Source of the DNA: Gemmatimonadota bacterium | GTDB taxonomy: Bacteria > Gemmatimonadota > Gemmatimonadetes > Longimicrobiales > Gaopeijiaceae | DNA: 64,000 nucleotides | Direction of reading: 5' to 3' | NCBI GenBank assembly: GCA_030428885.1 | Contig: JAUIEJ010000005.1 | Location: 62,001-126,000 of the forward strand | Part shown: piece by piece, positions 9,150 to 18,330 of the stretch | How the letters are laid out: each line of letters starts with the position of its first letter | How positions within the stretch are numbered: position 1 is the stretch's first letter | Made by a program: the position numbers and the translations under genes | Notes under the pieces: model-generated | Databases searched by the model: none | The model's input: only the letters and a program-made list of their open reading frames with translations | Told to the model about the DNA's origin: nothing

Positions 9150-9173
9150 GGCGGTCGGCAGGCAGGAGGCGCG

Positions 9174-10322
9174 TCAGCGCAGCATTCTCCGGAACCGCCA
9201 GACGGCGATGAGGAGTCCCCCTCCGGCCATGACCCCGAGGGCCGCCAACTGCCCCGCCAGATCCCCGGCCCCGGCGCCCTTGAGGAAGATGCCCCGGACG
9301 ATCTCCAGGAAGTGCCGGAGGGGGTTGGCCAGGGTCATGGCCTGGAAGACGTCGGGCATGGTCTCCACCGGGTAGAGGAAGCCCGAGAGGATGATGGCCG
9401 GAAGGATGAACAGGAACATGGTCAGGAAGGCTTCCTGCTGGGTGCGGCTGATGGTGGAGATGAACAGGCCCGCCGACAGTCCCGCGAGAACGAAGAGCAC
9501 CGAGGCCCCCAGCAGGAGGGGGATCGAACCCCGGAGAGGAATCCCGAACCACGCCAGGGCCACGGTCACCACCAGGGCCAACTGGAGAAAGGCGATGACC
9601 GCCACGGGAATGGTCTTGCCCAGCATGAGCTCGCCGGGCCCCAGGGGCGACACCAGGAGCTGGTCCAGCGTCCCCATCTCCCGCTCCCGCACCACGGCCA
9701 TGGCGGTGAGGAGCAGGGACATGAGGAGCACGATCACGCCGCACACCGCGGGCACGTTGTAGACCTGACTCGCCAGCGACGGATTGAACCAGGCCCGGGC
9801 CCGGAGCTCGACGCCCCCGGGGGGGAGGACGCCGTTGGATCGGGCCTGTTCCATGGCGAAGCGCTGGACGATGCGGGTGGCGTAGCCCTGGGCCACGGTG
9901 GCGGTGTTGGAATTGCTGCCGTCCACCAGAATCTGGACCGTGCCCGAGCGGCCGCCTCGGGCGTCGGCGGCGAACCCCGGGGGAATGTGGAGCCCCACCA
10001 CAGCCCGCCCCTGATCCAGGGCGCGACCCAGGGTCGCCGGGTCGTCGGAGGTGTCGGCCACCCGGAAGTAGCCCGACGCGGTGAAGGCGTCCACGAGCCG
10101 CCGGGAGAGGGCGGTGCGGTCGTGGTCCACCACCTGCATGGGCACCTGGCGCACGTCGGTGTTCACCGCGTAGCCGAAGAGCACCAACTGGATCACCGGC
10201 GAGACGAAGATCACCCGCTTGGTCTTGGGGTCGCGGAAGAGTTGCCGCAGTTCCTTCCGGACCAGCGCCCGGATCCGGGCGATGCGCGCCCGGACGCCCC
10301 CCAGGGTCGCCGGCGCGCTCAT
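9174..10322 (-). CDS. ABC-2 permease, YbhR/YhhJ-like (efflux operon, distal)
   Basis: About 382 residues starting at the ATG that overlaps the previous permease stop by 4 bp. One N-terminal membrane helix (VIFVSPVIQLVLFGYAV), a large extracytoplasmic domain, then five helices with the ABC-2 signature near the end (FLYPVETMP, then LRHFLEIVRGIFLKG). This is one half of the membrane channel of a MacAB/YbhGFSR-style exporter, paired with the gene at 10319. Last gene of the operon. Its sister is clearly paralogous (both contain NPLRHF/IPARYF...RGIFLKG), so the channel is a heterodimer. Confidence 0.92.
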   Translation of the reverse strand: MSAPATLGGVRARIARIRALVRKELRQLFRDPKTKRVIFVSPVIQLVLFGYAVNTDVRQVPMQVVDHDRTALSRRLVDAFTASGYFRVADTSDDPATLGRALDQGRAVVGLHIPPGFAADARGGRSGTVQILVDGSNSNTATVAQGYATRIVQRFAMEQARSNGVLPPGGVELRARAWFNPSLASQVYNVPAVCGVIVLLMSLLLTAMAVVREREMGTLDQLLVSPLGPGELMLGKTIPVAVIAFLQLALVVTVALAWFGIPLRGSIPLLLGASVLFVLAGLSAGLFISTISRTQQEAFLTMFLFILPAIILSGFLYPVETMPDVFQAMTLANPLRHFLEIVRGIFLKGAGAGDLAGQLAALGVMAGGGLLIAVWRFRRMLR

Positions 10323-11436
10323 GCGTCGAGCTCCTTCCGGAAGACCCGGGTGGCGAGGCCCAGTCCCAGGACCGCGAACGCCGCCATGAACACCGCCTGG
10401 GGCCAGAGCACGTCCAGGCCCACGCCCTTGAGGAAGATGCCCCGGGTCACCGTCACGAAATACCGCGCGGGGATCAGGTAGGTGACGGCCCGGAGCACCG
10501 GGGGCATGGAGGCGATGTCGAAGAGGAACCCCGACAGGAGGACCGCCGGCAGATAGGTGGCCACCATGGCGATCTGGGTGGCGAGCACCTGCGACTTCAC
10601 CGCCGCCGAGATGAAGATGCCCAGACCCAGGGCGCCGGTGAGGAAGAGCAGGGTGAGGACGGCGAGCTCCACCACGTTGCCGTTGAGGGGAGTGCCGAAG
10701 AGGACCATGCCCGCCACCACCGTCACCGCCACGTCGAAGAGACCGATGGCCAGGTACGGGAGCAGCTTGCCCACCACCACTTCCAGCCGACTCACCGGGG
10801 TCGAGGCCAGTTGCTCCATGGTGCCCCGCTCCCATTCCCGGGCGATGGTGAGGGCCGTGAGCATGGCGGCGATGATGGACATGATCACGGCGATGAGGCC
10901 GGGTACGATCATGTTCCGGGAGGCCAGGGTCGGGTTGTACCAGACTCGGGTCTCGGCGTCCACCGGCAGGTCGACGGTCCGCCCCCGCAGCACCGCGGTG
11001 CGGGCGAAGCGACCTACGATGGCGTCGGCGTAGTTGAGGGCGATGGTGGCGGTGTTGGCGTCGCTCCCGTCGACGAGCATCTGGAGTTCGGCCGTGCGCC
11101 CCCCCGAGAGGTCGGCGGTGAACCCAGAGGGAACGATGAGGATGCCCTTCACCTGTCCCCGGGTCAGGAGCTGGTCGGCGTCCCGCTCCGAGGCCGGGGT
11201 GTGGGTGATGCGGAAGAGGCCGCTGGCCTCCAGGGCCTCGGTGAGCTGTCGGGCCGTGGGCGTGCGGTCGTGGTCCACCAGGGCCAGGCCGATGTCGTCC
11301 ACGTCCCAGGTGATGGCGTAGCCGAAGAAGACCAGGAGAATCAGGGGAAGCACGAAGGCCAGGATCATGCTCCGGGGATCCCGGCGAAGCTGGATCCACT
11401 CCTTGCGGGCCATGGCCCGGAGGCGAGTGAGGCGCA

Positions 11437-11440
<4 letters not shown>
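10319..11440 (-). CDS. ABC-2 permease, YbhS-like
   Basis: 373 residues, ATG start inside the stop of the upstream ATPase gene. Same architecture as its sister permease: N-terminal helix (MILAFVLPLILLVFFGYAI), soluble domain with DHDRTPTARQLTEAL, and a C-terminal helical bundle ending IPARYFVTVTRGIFLKG. Acts with the neighbouring permease and the two ATPases as the inner-membrane part of a drug or cation exporter that hands substrates to the HlyD and TolC proteins encoded in the same operon. Confidence 0.92.
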
Positions 11441-12223
<783 letters not shown>

Positions 12224-12231
<8 letters not shown>

Positions 12232-13189
12232 GGACCGGCTCCGCCGCCTCGGGGGCGCCCCGGGTGACCCGGTGGATGAACACGTCCTCCAGCGATGGGT
12301 CGATGGGGTGGGCGTCTCCCACGGGGAGGCCCGCCCCGCGGAGGGCGTCGGCCACGGAGTCCCAGGACGCGTGGGGTTCCAGGAGGACGTGGAGCGCGTC
12401 GCCGAAGAGGGCCGCCCCGGCCACCCGGGCGTCGCCGCGGAGGGCCTCCCGCGCCCGGCGCGGATCGTCGGCGTGGACCTCCACCATGCTCCCGGGGAGG
12501 GACCGGCGGAGGGCGGTGGGGGTGTCCACGGCCAGGAGGCGTCCCTCGTGGAGGAGCCCCACCCGGTGGCAGCGTTCGGCCTCGTCCATGTACGACGTCG
12601 AAACCACCACGGTGGTGCCGGCCTTCACCATCTCGTCGAGGATCACCCAGAGCTCCCGCCGGGAGATGGGGTCGACTCCGAAGGTGGGCTCGTCCAGCAA
12701 CAGCACCCGGGGTTGATGGATGAGGGCGCAGGAGAGGGCGAGCTTCTGCTTCATGCCCCCCGAGAGGGCGCCGGCCAGGCGGCCCCGGAATTCGTCCAGC
12801 CGGGAGAAGCGGTACAGACGCTCCAGCCGGTCGGGTCGCTCCCGTCGCGGCACCTCGAAGAGATCGGCGTAGAAGGCCAGGTTCTCGGCCACGGTGAGGT
12901 CTTCGTAGAGGCCGAAGCGCTGGGCCATGTAGGCCAGATGGGGCTTGGCCGCTTCGGGGTCGTGGGCCACCGAGACCCCGGCCACCACCGCGTCGCCGGA
13001 GGTGGGGCGGAGCACGCCGGCAAGCATGCGGAGGGTGGTGGTCTTGCCGGCGCCGTCGGGCCCCACCAGGCCGAAGAGTTCGCCCGACTCCACGGAGAGG
13101 GTCAGGGCGTCCACCGCCACCTCGCCGCCGAAGTGCCGGGTCAGTGCCTCGAGGCGCACGCGGCCGTCGGTCGCGACGTGGGTGCTCAC
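12224..13189 (-). CDS. ABC transporter ATPase (first of two)
   Basis: About 321 residues from a GTG that overlaps the HlyD-gene stop by 4 bp. Walker A GPDGAGKTT, canonical signature ALSGGMKQKLALS, Walker B PRVLLLDEPTFGVD, and switch region STSYMDEAE, where the usual His is replaced by Ser or Tyr. A C-terminal ~80-residue extension (VEVHADDPRR onward) resembles the regulatory tail of DrrA/YbhF ATPases. Together with the partner ATPase it would form an asymmetric dimer: this one has the intact signature, the other the intact switch His. Confidence 0.92.
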
Positions 13190-14154
13190 CCGCCTCGCTC
13201 CTCCAGCACCACGTCGGCGGGGAGTCCGGGCTTGAGGGCCAGGGCGTCGTCGCCCACGATCCGCACCTTCACCGGATACACGAGCTGGGTGCGTTCGTCG
13301 GGGGTCTGGACGTTGCGCGGCGTGAACTCGGCCTCGCTGCCGATGAAGGCCACCTCTCCCTCGAAGGTGCGGTCGGGGAAGGCGTCCACCGAGATGGCGG
13401 CGGCCTGCCCCAGCGACACCCGGCCCACCCGGTCTTCCCGGACGTAGATGCGGACCCAGCGGTCGTCGGGGTCCATGGTGGTCACCACCGGCTGGCCCGG
13501 CGACAGGATCTCCCCCGGCTCCCGGTGGCGGACCGTGACCAGGCCCGCCCGGGGGGCGAGGAGCACCGACTGGTCGAGGGTGGCCCGGGCGCGGCGGACC
13601 GCGGCGTCGGCCTGCTCCACCACGGCGCGCTGGGCGGCCCGGGTCTCGGCCCGGGGGCCCTCCTCCGCCAGGGCCAGGGCCTGCTCGGCCTGGGTCGTGG
13701 CGGCCTGGGCGGTCTCCAGGCGGGTGGTGGCCTGCTCCAGGGACTGGGCCGAGAGGGCCCCTCCGTCGTGGAGCCGGCGGGCCCGGTCGGCTTCGCGTCG
13801 AGCCTGGGCTTCGGCTTCCCGGGCGGCGGCCACGGCGGCTCGGGCCGAGGCGAGTTCCTGGGGACGGGCCCCGCCGTCCAGTTCGGCCAGGCGGGCCCGG
13901 GCGGCCGAGGCGGCGGCTTCGGCGCTGGCCACGGCGGCCTCGAGCTCCCCGGCGTCGAGGCGGGCCAGGGTGTCGCCGGCGGCCACGGCGTCGCCCTCCC
14001 GGGGCGTCACGGCGGCGAGACGGCCCGGGATCTGGAAGCCCAGGTCGGCTTCCGTGGCCTCCACGGTGCCCGAGGCTTCCAGGGCGCCGGGGTCGGCGCC
14101 GCCGCACGAGGACAACACGAAGGCGGCCGCCAGGACCGCGATGGAACGGGTCAC
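13186..14154 (-). CDS. HlyD/YbhG-like periplasmic adaptor, lipoprotein
   Basis: About 322 residues from a GTG. A short lipoprotein signal ends FVLSSC with the lipid Cys at residue 17. Then come the biotinyl-lipoyl half motif (GFQIPGRLAAVTPREGD), a long Ala/Arg/Glu-rich coiled-coil hairpin (roughly 75-200), the second lipoyl half (LVTVRHREPGEILSPG) and a beta-barrel domain ending in LPADVVLEE. This is the membrane-fusion protein connecting the ABC-2 permeases to TolC. Length and layout match YbhG. Confidence 0.92.
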   Translation of the reverse strand: MTRSIAVLAAAFVLSSCGGADPGALEASGTVEATEADLGFQIPGRLAAVTPREGDAVAAGDTLARLDAGELEAAVASAEAAASAARARLAELDGGARPQELASARAAVAAAREAEAQARREADRARRLHDGGALSAQSLEQATTRLETAQAATTQAEQALALAEEGPRAETRAAQRAVVEQADAAVRRARATLDQSVLLAPRAGLVTVRHREPGEILSPGQPVVTTMDPDDRWVRIYVREDRVGRVSLGQAAAISVDAFPDRTFEGEVAFIGSEAEFTPRNVQTPDERTQLVYPVKVRIVGDDALALKPGLPADVVLEERGG

Positions 14155-15518
14155 GGGGTCACCTCCAGAAGGGTGTCGATCCAGTCGATGTCGAGCCGCC
14201 CCACGGCCCGCCCCCAGTTGAGGCGGGCCCGGAGCACGGCGTAGCGGGCGTCGGCCAGGCCGGCTCGGGCCTGGAACAGCCCGGCTTCGGCCCTCAGCCA
14301 GTCGGATTGGGTGCCGGCCCCCTCGTCCAGGGCGAGGCGTTCCACCCGGGCGAGTTCGGCGTAGCGGGCCACCGCGGCTTCCAGCGCCTCGACCCGGCTG
14401 CGGGCTTCGATCTCGGCGGTGCGGGCCGCGTCGGCGGCCTGGGCCACATCTTCGCGCACGACGTGGGACTCGGCCCGGACCCGGGCCGCCTCGGCGGCGG
14501 CGCGATCCGCGGCGCCACTGCGGGCGCCCCCGGTGAAGAGGGGGTAGCTGACCTGGACGCCGGCCTGCCACTCGGCTACGGCGTCGACGCCACCGCCGGC
14601 GTACAGGGCGTAGCCCACCTGGGCTTCCACGGTGGGCAGCCACGCCGCCCGGGCCGCCGCCGCACCGGCCTCGGCGGCTCGGGCCGACGAACGGGCCCGG
14701 ACCACCGCCGGCGCGCCGTCGAGCACCCCCGACGCGGCCGTGTCGGTGGGGAGCAGGTCCGGGGGCGGGCCGCCGGGAAGTCCGGGGTCGTCCATGGACG
14801 TGTTGCGGAGCGTGGCGGGGTCCACGTCCAGGAGCCGGCCCAGGGTGGTGAGGGCGAGATCGAAACGTCGACGGGCCGCCTCGCCGTCGGCCACCACCGA
14901 CGACAGTTCGGCCTCGGCTCGGAGCACCTCGAGGCGGGGGGCGGCGCCCTCCGCCAGGAGCTGCCGCGCCCGGTCGACTTCGGCGACCAACGCCGACTCG
15001 CGGCGGGTCTGGGCGGCCACCACCTCCCGGGCCGAGAGCACGGCCAGGTAGGCGTCGGCGGTCCGAAGACCCAGGGCGGCCGCCGCGTCCCGGAGGGCCG
15101 CCCCGGCGGCGTCCCGGGACGCTTCGGCCCCCCGTACGTCGGCACCCCGTCGCCCGCCGTCGAAGAGCGTGTAGCGCGCTCCCACGGTGCCCCGGGCCAG
15201 GGTGGCGTCGAAATCGGGCACCGTCGTGGGGTCGAACCCGTGGAGCGGCGCCACCAGCATGGGTTCCTGGAACCGGGTCACCGAGCCGTCCACGCCCAGG
15301 GACGGCAGCCAGGCGGCCCGGGCCGCCGACAGGCCGGCGTCGGCTGCCCGGGTGGCGGCCGCCGCGGCCTCCATGGACGGGTGCACCTCCAGCGCCCGGC
15401 GTACGGCGGCCGTGAGGGAGGTGGGGGGTGGTTCGGGGCTCTGGGCGGCGGCGGGAACGGCCCCCAGGGCCAGGATGGCGGCCAGGGGCCAGCCGACGGA
15501 AGCGCGGGGCCGGGTCAT
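14151..15518 (-). CDS. TolC-family outer-membrane efflux protein
   Basis: 455 residues with a signal peptide (LAAILALGAVPAAAQS) and two repeats of the long Ala-rich helical plan typical of OEP proteins (LTAAVRRALEVHPSMEAA at the start; AARAAWLPTVEAQVGYAL in the second half). It forms the trimeric outer-membrane and periplasmic exit duct for the exporter encoded downstream. Overlaps both neighbours by 4 bp, so translation is probably coupled. Confidence 0.92.
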   Translation of the reverse strand: MTRPRASVGWPLAAILALGAVPAAAQSPEPPPTSLTAAVRRALEVHPSMEAAAAATRAADAGLSAARAAWLPSLGVDGSVTRFQEPMLVAPLHGFDPTTVPDFDATLARGTVGARYTLFDGGRRGADVRGAEASRDAAGAALRDAAAALGLRTADAYLAVLSAREVVAAQTRRESALVAEVDRARQLLAEGAAPRLEVLRAEAELSSVVADGEAARRRFDLALTTLGRLLDVDPATLRNTSMDDPGLPGGPPPDLLPTDTAASGVLDGAPAVVRARSSARAAEAGAAAARAAWLPTVEAQVGYALYAGGGVDAVAEWQAGVQVSYPLFTGGARSGAADRAAAEAARVRAESHVVREDVAQAADAARTAEIEARSRVEALEAAVARYAELARVERLALDEGAGTQSDWLRAEAGLFQARAGLADARYAVLRARLNWGRAVGRLDIDWIDTLLEVTP

Positions 15519-16144
15519 GGGGCCTCGGCGGGAGAGGAGGACAGGCCGGCCCGGACGAAGCGTCGGGCGTGGGCCACGAGGTGGTCGGAGGCGATGTCCA
15601 CGCCCATGGCGGTGCGGAGCGGCGCGTGGACCAGGGAGAGGTAGACCGGCTGCGCGATGACGCTCAGGGTCATGAGGACCGGATCACCGGGCCGGATGGA
15701 GCCGTCGGCCTGCCCCTCGGCCACGATCCCCGACACGGTCTGGAGCACGGCCCGCATGGTGGCCAGCACCGCCGGCGGCGGGAGCTGGCCCGACGCGATG
15801 CGCTCCACCAGGAAATGGGGCAGGTCGCCGTTGGCCGAGAAGTGGTCGAAGTAGACCTCCACCACGGCCTCGAGGCGGTCCAGGGCGGCCTCGGGCCGGC
15901 GGGCCACGGCCCCGACCCGGTCGCGCATGGGCCGGATCATGGTGGCCACCACTTCGTTGTACAGCTCCTCCTTGGAGCCGAAGTGGTAGGTCACGGCGCC
16001 GAGGTTGGCCCCGGCCCGGGACGTGATGGCCCGTACCGAGGCTCCGTCGTAGCCCCGCTCGGCGAAGAGCGCGCGAGCGGCGGCCACCAGGGTAGCCCGG
16101 GTGTCGTCGGGACGGTCGTCGGGGTGCTCCCTCGAATCATTCAT
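15515..16144 (-). CDS. TetR-family regulator of the efflux operon (CecR-like)
   Basis: 209 residues. The N-terminal TetR helix-turn-helix is plain: LVAAARALFAERGYDGASV, then SRAGANLGAVTYHFGSKEEL. The C-terminal ligand domain has the CecR-like DHFSANGDLPHFLVERI segment. The ATG lies inside an 18-bp palindrome that is the likely operator, so the protein would block its own transcription and that of the six transporter genes downstream. Gene order resembles E. coli cecR-ybhGFSR with tolC added. The ligand is unknown. Confidence 0.9.
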   Translation of the reverse strand: MNDSREHPDDRPDDTRATLVAAARALFAERGYDGASVRAITSRAGANLGAVTYHFGSKEELYNEVVATMIRPMRDRVGAVARRPEAALDRLEAVVEVYFDHFSANGDLPHFLVERIASGQLPPPAVLATMRAVLQTVSGIVAEGQADGSIRPGDPVLMTLSVIAQPVYLSLVHAPLRTAMGVDIASDHLVAHARRFVRAGLSSSPAEAP

Positions 16145-16157
16145 ACGTTCGTATGAA
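16140..16157. promoter_or_regulatory. 18-bp palindrome, probable TetR operator
   Basis: TTCATACGTTCGTATGAA reads as two perfect 8-bp arms around a TT centre. It covers the tetR start codon and lies about 100 bp before the divergently oriented AhpC/TSA-like gene. An operator over the start codon implies a very short leader or leaderless tetR mRNA. Confidence 0.7.
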
Positions 16158-16248
16158 AACGAATCCGGCGCTCCCGCGCAACCCTGGGGCCGTCCGGGGG
16201 TGCAACGAAGGCACCGGTCGAACCGTCCCGCCCCGCCCGAATCCCGCC

Positions 16249-16833
16249 ATGGCCCGCACTCCGTCCACCATGCTCCCCCTGGGCACCGTCATGCCCGCCT
16301 TCGATCTCCCCGACGTGCGCACGGGCGACTCCGTCTCGTCTCGCGATCTCGCGGCGGCCCCGGCGTCGGTGGTGGTGTTCTGGTGCAACCACTGCCCGTT
16401 CGTGAAGCACCTCTCGTCGGCCTTCGTGGCGTTCGCCCGCGAGGTCCGGGCCCTGGGGGTGGAGGTGGTGGCGATCTCGTCCAACGACGTCGAGGCGTAT
16501 CCCCAGGACGGGCCCGGCGCCATGGCGCGACTGGCGGAAGCCGACGGATACGGGTTCCCCTACCTCTTCGACGAGACCCAGGAGGTGGCCCGGGCCTTCG
16601 CCGCGGCGTGCACCCCGGACTTCTACCTCTTCGACGGCCGGGGTCGTCTGGCCTACCGGGGGCAGTTCGACGGCAGCCGACCGGGCAACGACGTGGCGGT
16701 CACCGGGGCCGACCTGCGCCAGGCCGTGGCCCGGGTGCTGGATGGGGAGCGGGTGCCCGACGATCAGCTCCCGTCCCTGGGATGCAACATCAAGTGGAAG
16801 CCCGGGGCCGAGCCCGACTACTACGGGCGCTGA
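16249..16833 (+). CDS. AhpC/TSA-family thioredoxin-fold protein (Prx-like)
   Basis: About 194 residues from the ATG at 16249; an upstream ATG at 16153 would put the TetR palindrome next to its start and adds a low-complexity leader. The redox centre is WCNHCPFVKH (CxxC), with the C-terminal SLGCNIKWKPG motif typical of the PRX-like1 subgroup. No signal peptide. It probably reduces peroxides or disulfides in the cytosol. Convergent with an OsmC-like gene, so two thiol-based detoxifiers lie side by side beside an efflux operon. Confidence 0.85.
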   Translation: MARTPSTMLPLGTVMPAFDLPDVRTGDSVSSRDLAAAPASVVVFWCNHCPFVKHLSSAFVAFAREVRALGVEVVAISSNDVEAYPQDGPGAMARLAEADGYGFPYLFDETQEVARAFAAACTPDFYLFDGRGRLAYRGQFDGSRPGNDVAVTGADLRQAVARVLDGERVPDDQLPSLGCNIKWKPGAEPDYYGR

Positions 16834-16843
16834 GGGTTCGGCG

Positions 16844-17224
16844 TCAGCCCGACACCACGGTCTGGACCGTGATCGCGGGCGGATCGGCCAGGTGGCGCTT
16901 CACCGCGCATTGATCGGCCGCCCGTACCAGGGCTCCGTGGTACTTCTCCGGAAAGTCCGGCGGCACCTCGATGTCGATCTCCAGCGACTCCACCATGTGG
17001 GTCTCCCGATTCGTCCGGGTCCGCTGGAGCACCCGGACGCCGTCGGTGGAGATGCCCCGGTGCCGGCAGAAGCTCACCACGTAGATGCCGGCGCAGGTGG
17101 CGATGGAGGCCAGGAACAGCATGAAGGGCGCCGGGGCCGATCCGTCCTGGTCGGTGTGAATGATCATATCGCCCACTCGGGCGTCGACCCGGTCGCCGCC
17201 GGGAAACGTGACTTCCATCCGCAT
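16844..17224 (-). CDS. OsmC-like peroxidase-fold protein
   Basis: 126 residues from the ATG at 17224. The fold signature is GDMIIHTDQDGSAPAPFMLFL followed by the two conserved Cys, one in SIATCAGIYV and one in ADQCAVKRHL, which form the redox pair of OsmC/Ohr proteins. A third Cys in VSFCRHRG is extra. Members reduce organic hydroperoxides or act on related electrophiles. The stop is 10 bp from the convergent thioredoxin-fold gene. Confidence 0.85.
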   Translation of the reverse strand: MRMEVTFPGGDRVDARVGDMIIHTDQDGSAPAPFMLFLASIATCAGIYVVSFCRHRGISTDGVRVLQRTRTNRETHMVESLEIDIEVPPDFPEKYHGALVRAADQCAVKRHLADPPAITVQTVVSG

Positions 17225-17349
17225 GCTGAGATCTCTCGTGGGGGTCGAACGCGAACTTCGCTCTACTCCATGATCCCACGACGGCCGTCGGGGCACCGTG
17301 GGGAATCCCCCCTCCGCGCCTGTCGGGGGGACTCCCTCCCCGAAACGCG

Positions 17350-17384
17350 GAACGCCGCCGGAGCACGAAGCTCCGACGGCGTTC
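17350..17384 (-). terminator. Strong hairpin, probable (bidirectional) terminator
   Basis: Two 15-nt arms (GAACGCCGTCGGAGC and its partner) pair fully if one G-U is allowed, around a 5-nt UUCGU loop. It lies 70 bp past the tiny ORF read on the minus strand. The U-tract is weak on both sides. Confidence 0.65.
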
Positions 17385-17428
17385 TTCATTCGCGTTCCGA
17401 ACCTGGCGCGATGGCCAACTCCGGCGCG

Positions 17429-17447
17429 AACAGCGTGAATCGCTGTT
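17429..17447 (-). other. Second hairpin after the tiny ORF
   Basis: AACAGCG and CGCTGTT form perfect 7-bp arms with a 5-nt loop, starting about 9 bp after the tiny-ORF stop. With the terminator hairpin it gives a structured 3' region. Confidence 0.6.
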
Positions 17448-17455
17448 ACGACTTG

Positions 17456-17518
17456 TCAGTTGCCGTAGCGGCGACCGCTTGCCCGTGCCAGGCCGGACGG
17501 AATACTGGGACTAGACAA
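17456..17518 (-). CDS. Putative 20-residue peptide with perfect Shine-Dalgarno
   Basis: A TTG-started 21-codon frame encodes a Ser/Pro-rich then Arg-containing peptide ending GRRYGN. The case rests on context: 13 nt directly upstream (AAGGAGGTGATCC, 17520-17532) are an exact complement of the 16S rRNA 3' end at ideal distance, and two hairpins follow the stop. An overlapping ATG frame (29 codons) starts inside this Shine-Dalgarno and is less likely. I do not recognise the peptide. It could be a small ribosome-associated or regulatory peptide, or the stretch could be a highly expressed structured RNA. Confidence 0.45.
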   Translation of the reverse strand: MSSPSIPSGLARASGRRYGN

Positions 17519-17586
17519 GGGATCACCTCCTTCATTCGAGGAAACATCGGGCCTCTCGGGAGCGCACACGGCACCCCCACGGAGAG

Positions 17587-17616
17587 AACGTACACGGCTC
17601 CCCCGCAGGTGTTCAA
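17587..17616 (-). promoter_or_regulatory. Possible promoter for the tiny ORF
   Basis: Minus-strand TTGAAC and TACGTT hexamers are separated by 18 bp and lie about 70-100 bp before the tiny-ORF start. The match to the sigma-70 consensus is weak. Apart from this, the tiny ORF and its hairpins, I see nothing in 17225-17651. Confidence 0.3.
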
Positions 17617-17651
17617 GCGGCGACGACCCCGGGGACTCCGGGCCGCCCGCG

Positions 17652-18323
17652 TCAGGCGTTGCGGTAGGCGCTGCGAATGAGGAGGGCGGCGGCCACGATG
17701 GCCACGCCGATCCAGATCACCCCCCACGCCACCGTGGGCACCCCCGTGAGTTCGGCGAGCATGTGGGCGTCGGATTCCAGACCGGGGCGATCCAGGATGT
17801 CGCTCTTGATGTCGAGGATCGCGTAGAGCACCGAGGTCAGCCCCAGTCCCATGGTGAGCCGCCGACTCCACACGGCCGGAAGCTTGCGGCCCGACACGAC
17901 CAGGCTGGCGCCGAAGACCACGCCGAAGACGAGGCCGAAGGGATTGCGCACGTAGATGGCCGTGAGGGCCAGGACGGCGCCTCCCACCAGGGAGAGCAGG
18001 GTGCCCGATCCCATGCGCCTCCACTGAGCCCCCTTCACCAGCAGCGCGCCGAAGAAGAGGCTTCCCAGATACCCGGCCGACAGGGTCACGAAGGGCCAGC
18101 CGCCGGCCCCCAGGGTCGCCCCACCCTGGCGAGGATCCAGGGTGATATGGTCCACCACGCCGCCGGTGGCCAGGAGCGCCACCGCGTGGCTGACCTCGTG
18201 GAGGAGGACCACGAAGATCTTCAGCGGATAGATCACCGGGGTGTACCAGAGGTACCAGACCGCGGCGAAGTACAGGGCGAAGCCCAGGACGAAATTCAGT
18301 CGACGGCGTGCGGAGGGATTCAT
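17652..18323 (-). CDS. M50B-like membrane metallopeptidase-fold protein
   Basis: About 223 residues, ATG at 18323. Six or so hydrophobic segments; the zinc motif HEVSH sits at residues 42-46 at the end of a membrane helix, as in site-2-protease-type M50 peptidases, and HITLDPRQGG follows. No clear NPDG-type second motif is visible, so it fits the shorter M50B-like group of uncertain activity. The gene is 7 bp downstream of the PpiC lipoprotein gene, so both are likely on one envelope-related transcript. Confidence 0.78.
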   Translation of the reverse strand: MNPSARRRLNFVLGFALYFAAVWYLWYTPVIYPLKIFVVLLHEVSHAVALLATGGVVDHITLDPRQGGATLGAGGWPFVTLSAGYLGSLFFGALLVKGAQWRRMGSGTLLSLVGGAVLALTAIYVRNPFGLVFGVVFGASLVVSGRKLPAVWSRRLTMGLGLTSVLYAILDIKSDILDRPGLESDAHMLAELTGVPTVAWGVIWIGVAIVAAALLIRSAYRNA

Positions 18324-18330
18324 GCCTTCA

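Noticed and set aside
17519-17532. GGATCACCTCCTT, the end of 16S rRNA, on the plus strand
   Set aside because: Only 13 nt match; the upstream sequence is not 16S. It is better explained as a minus-strand ribosome-binding site.
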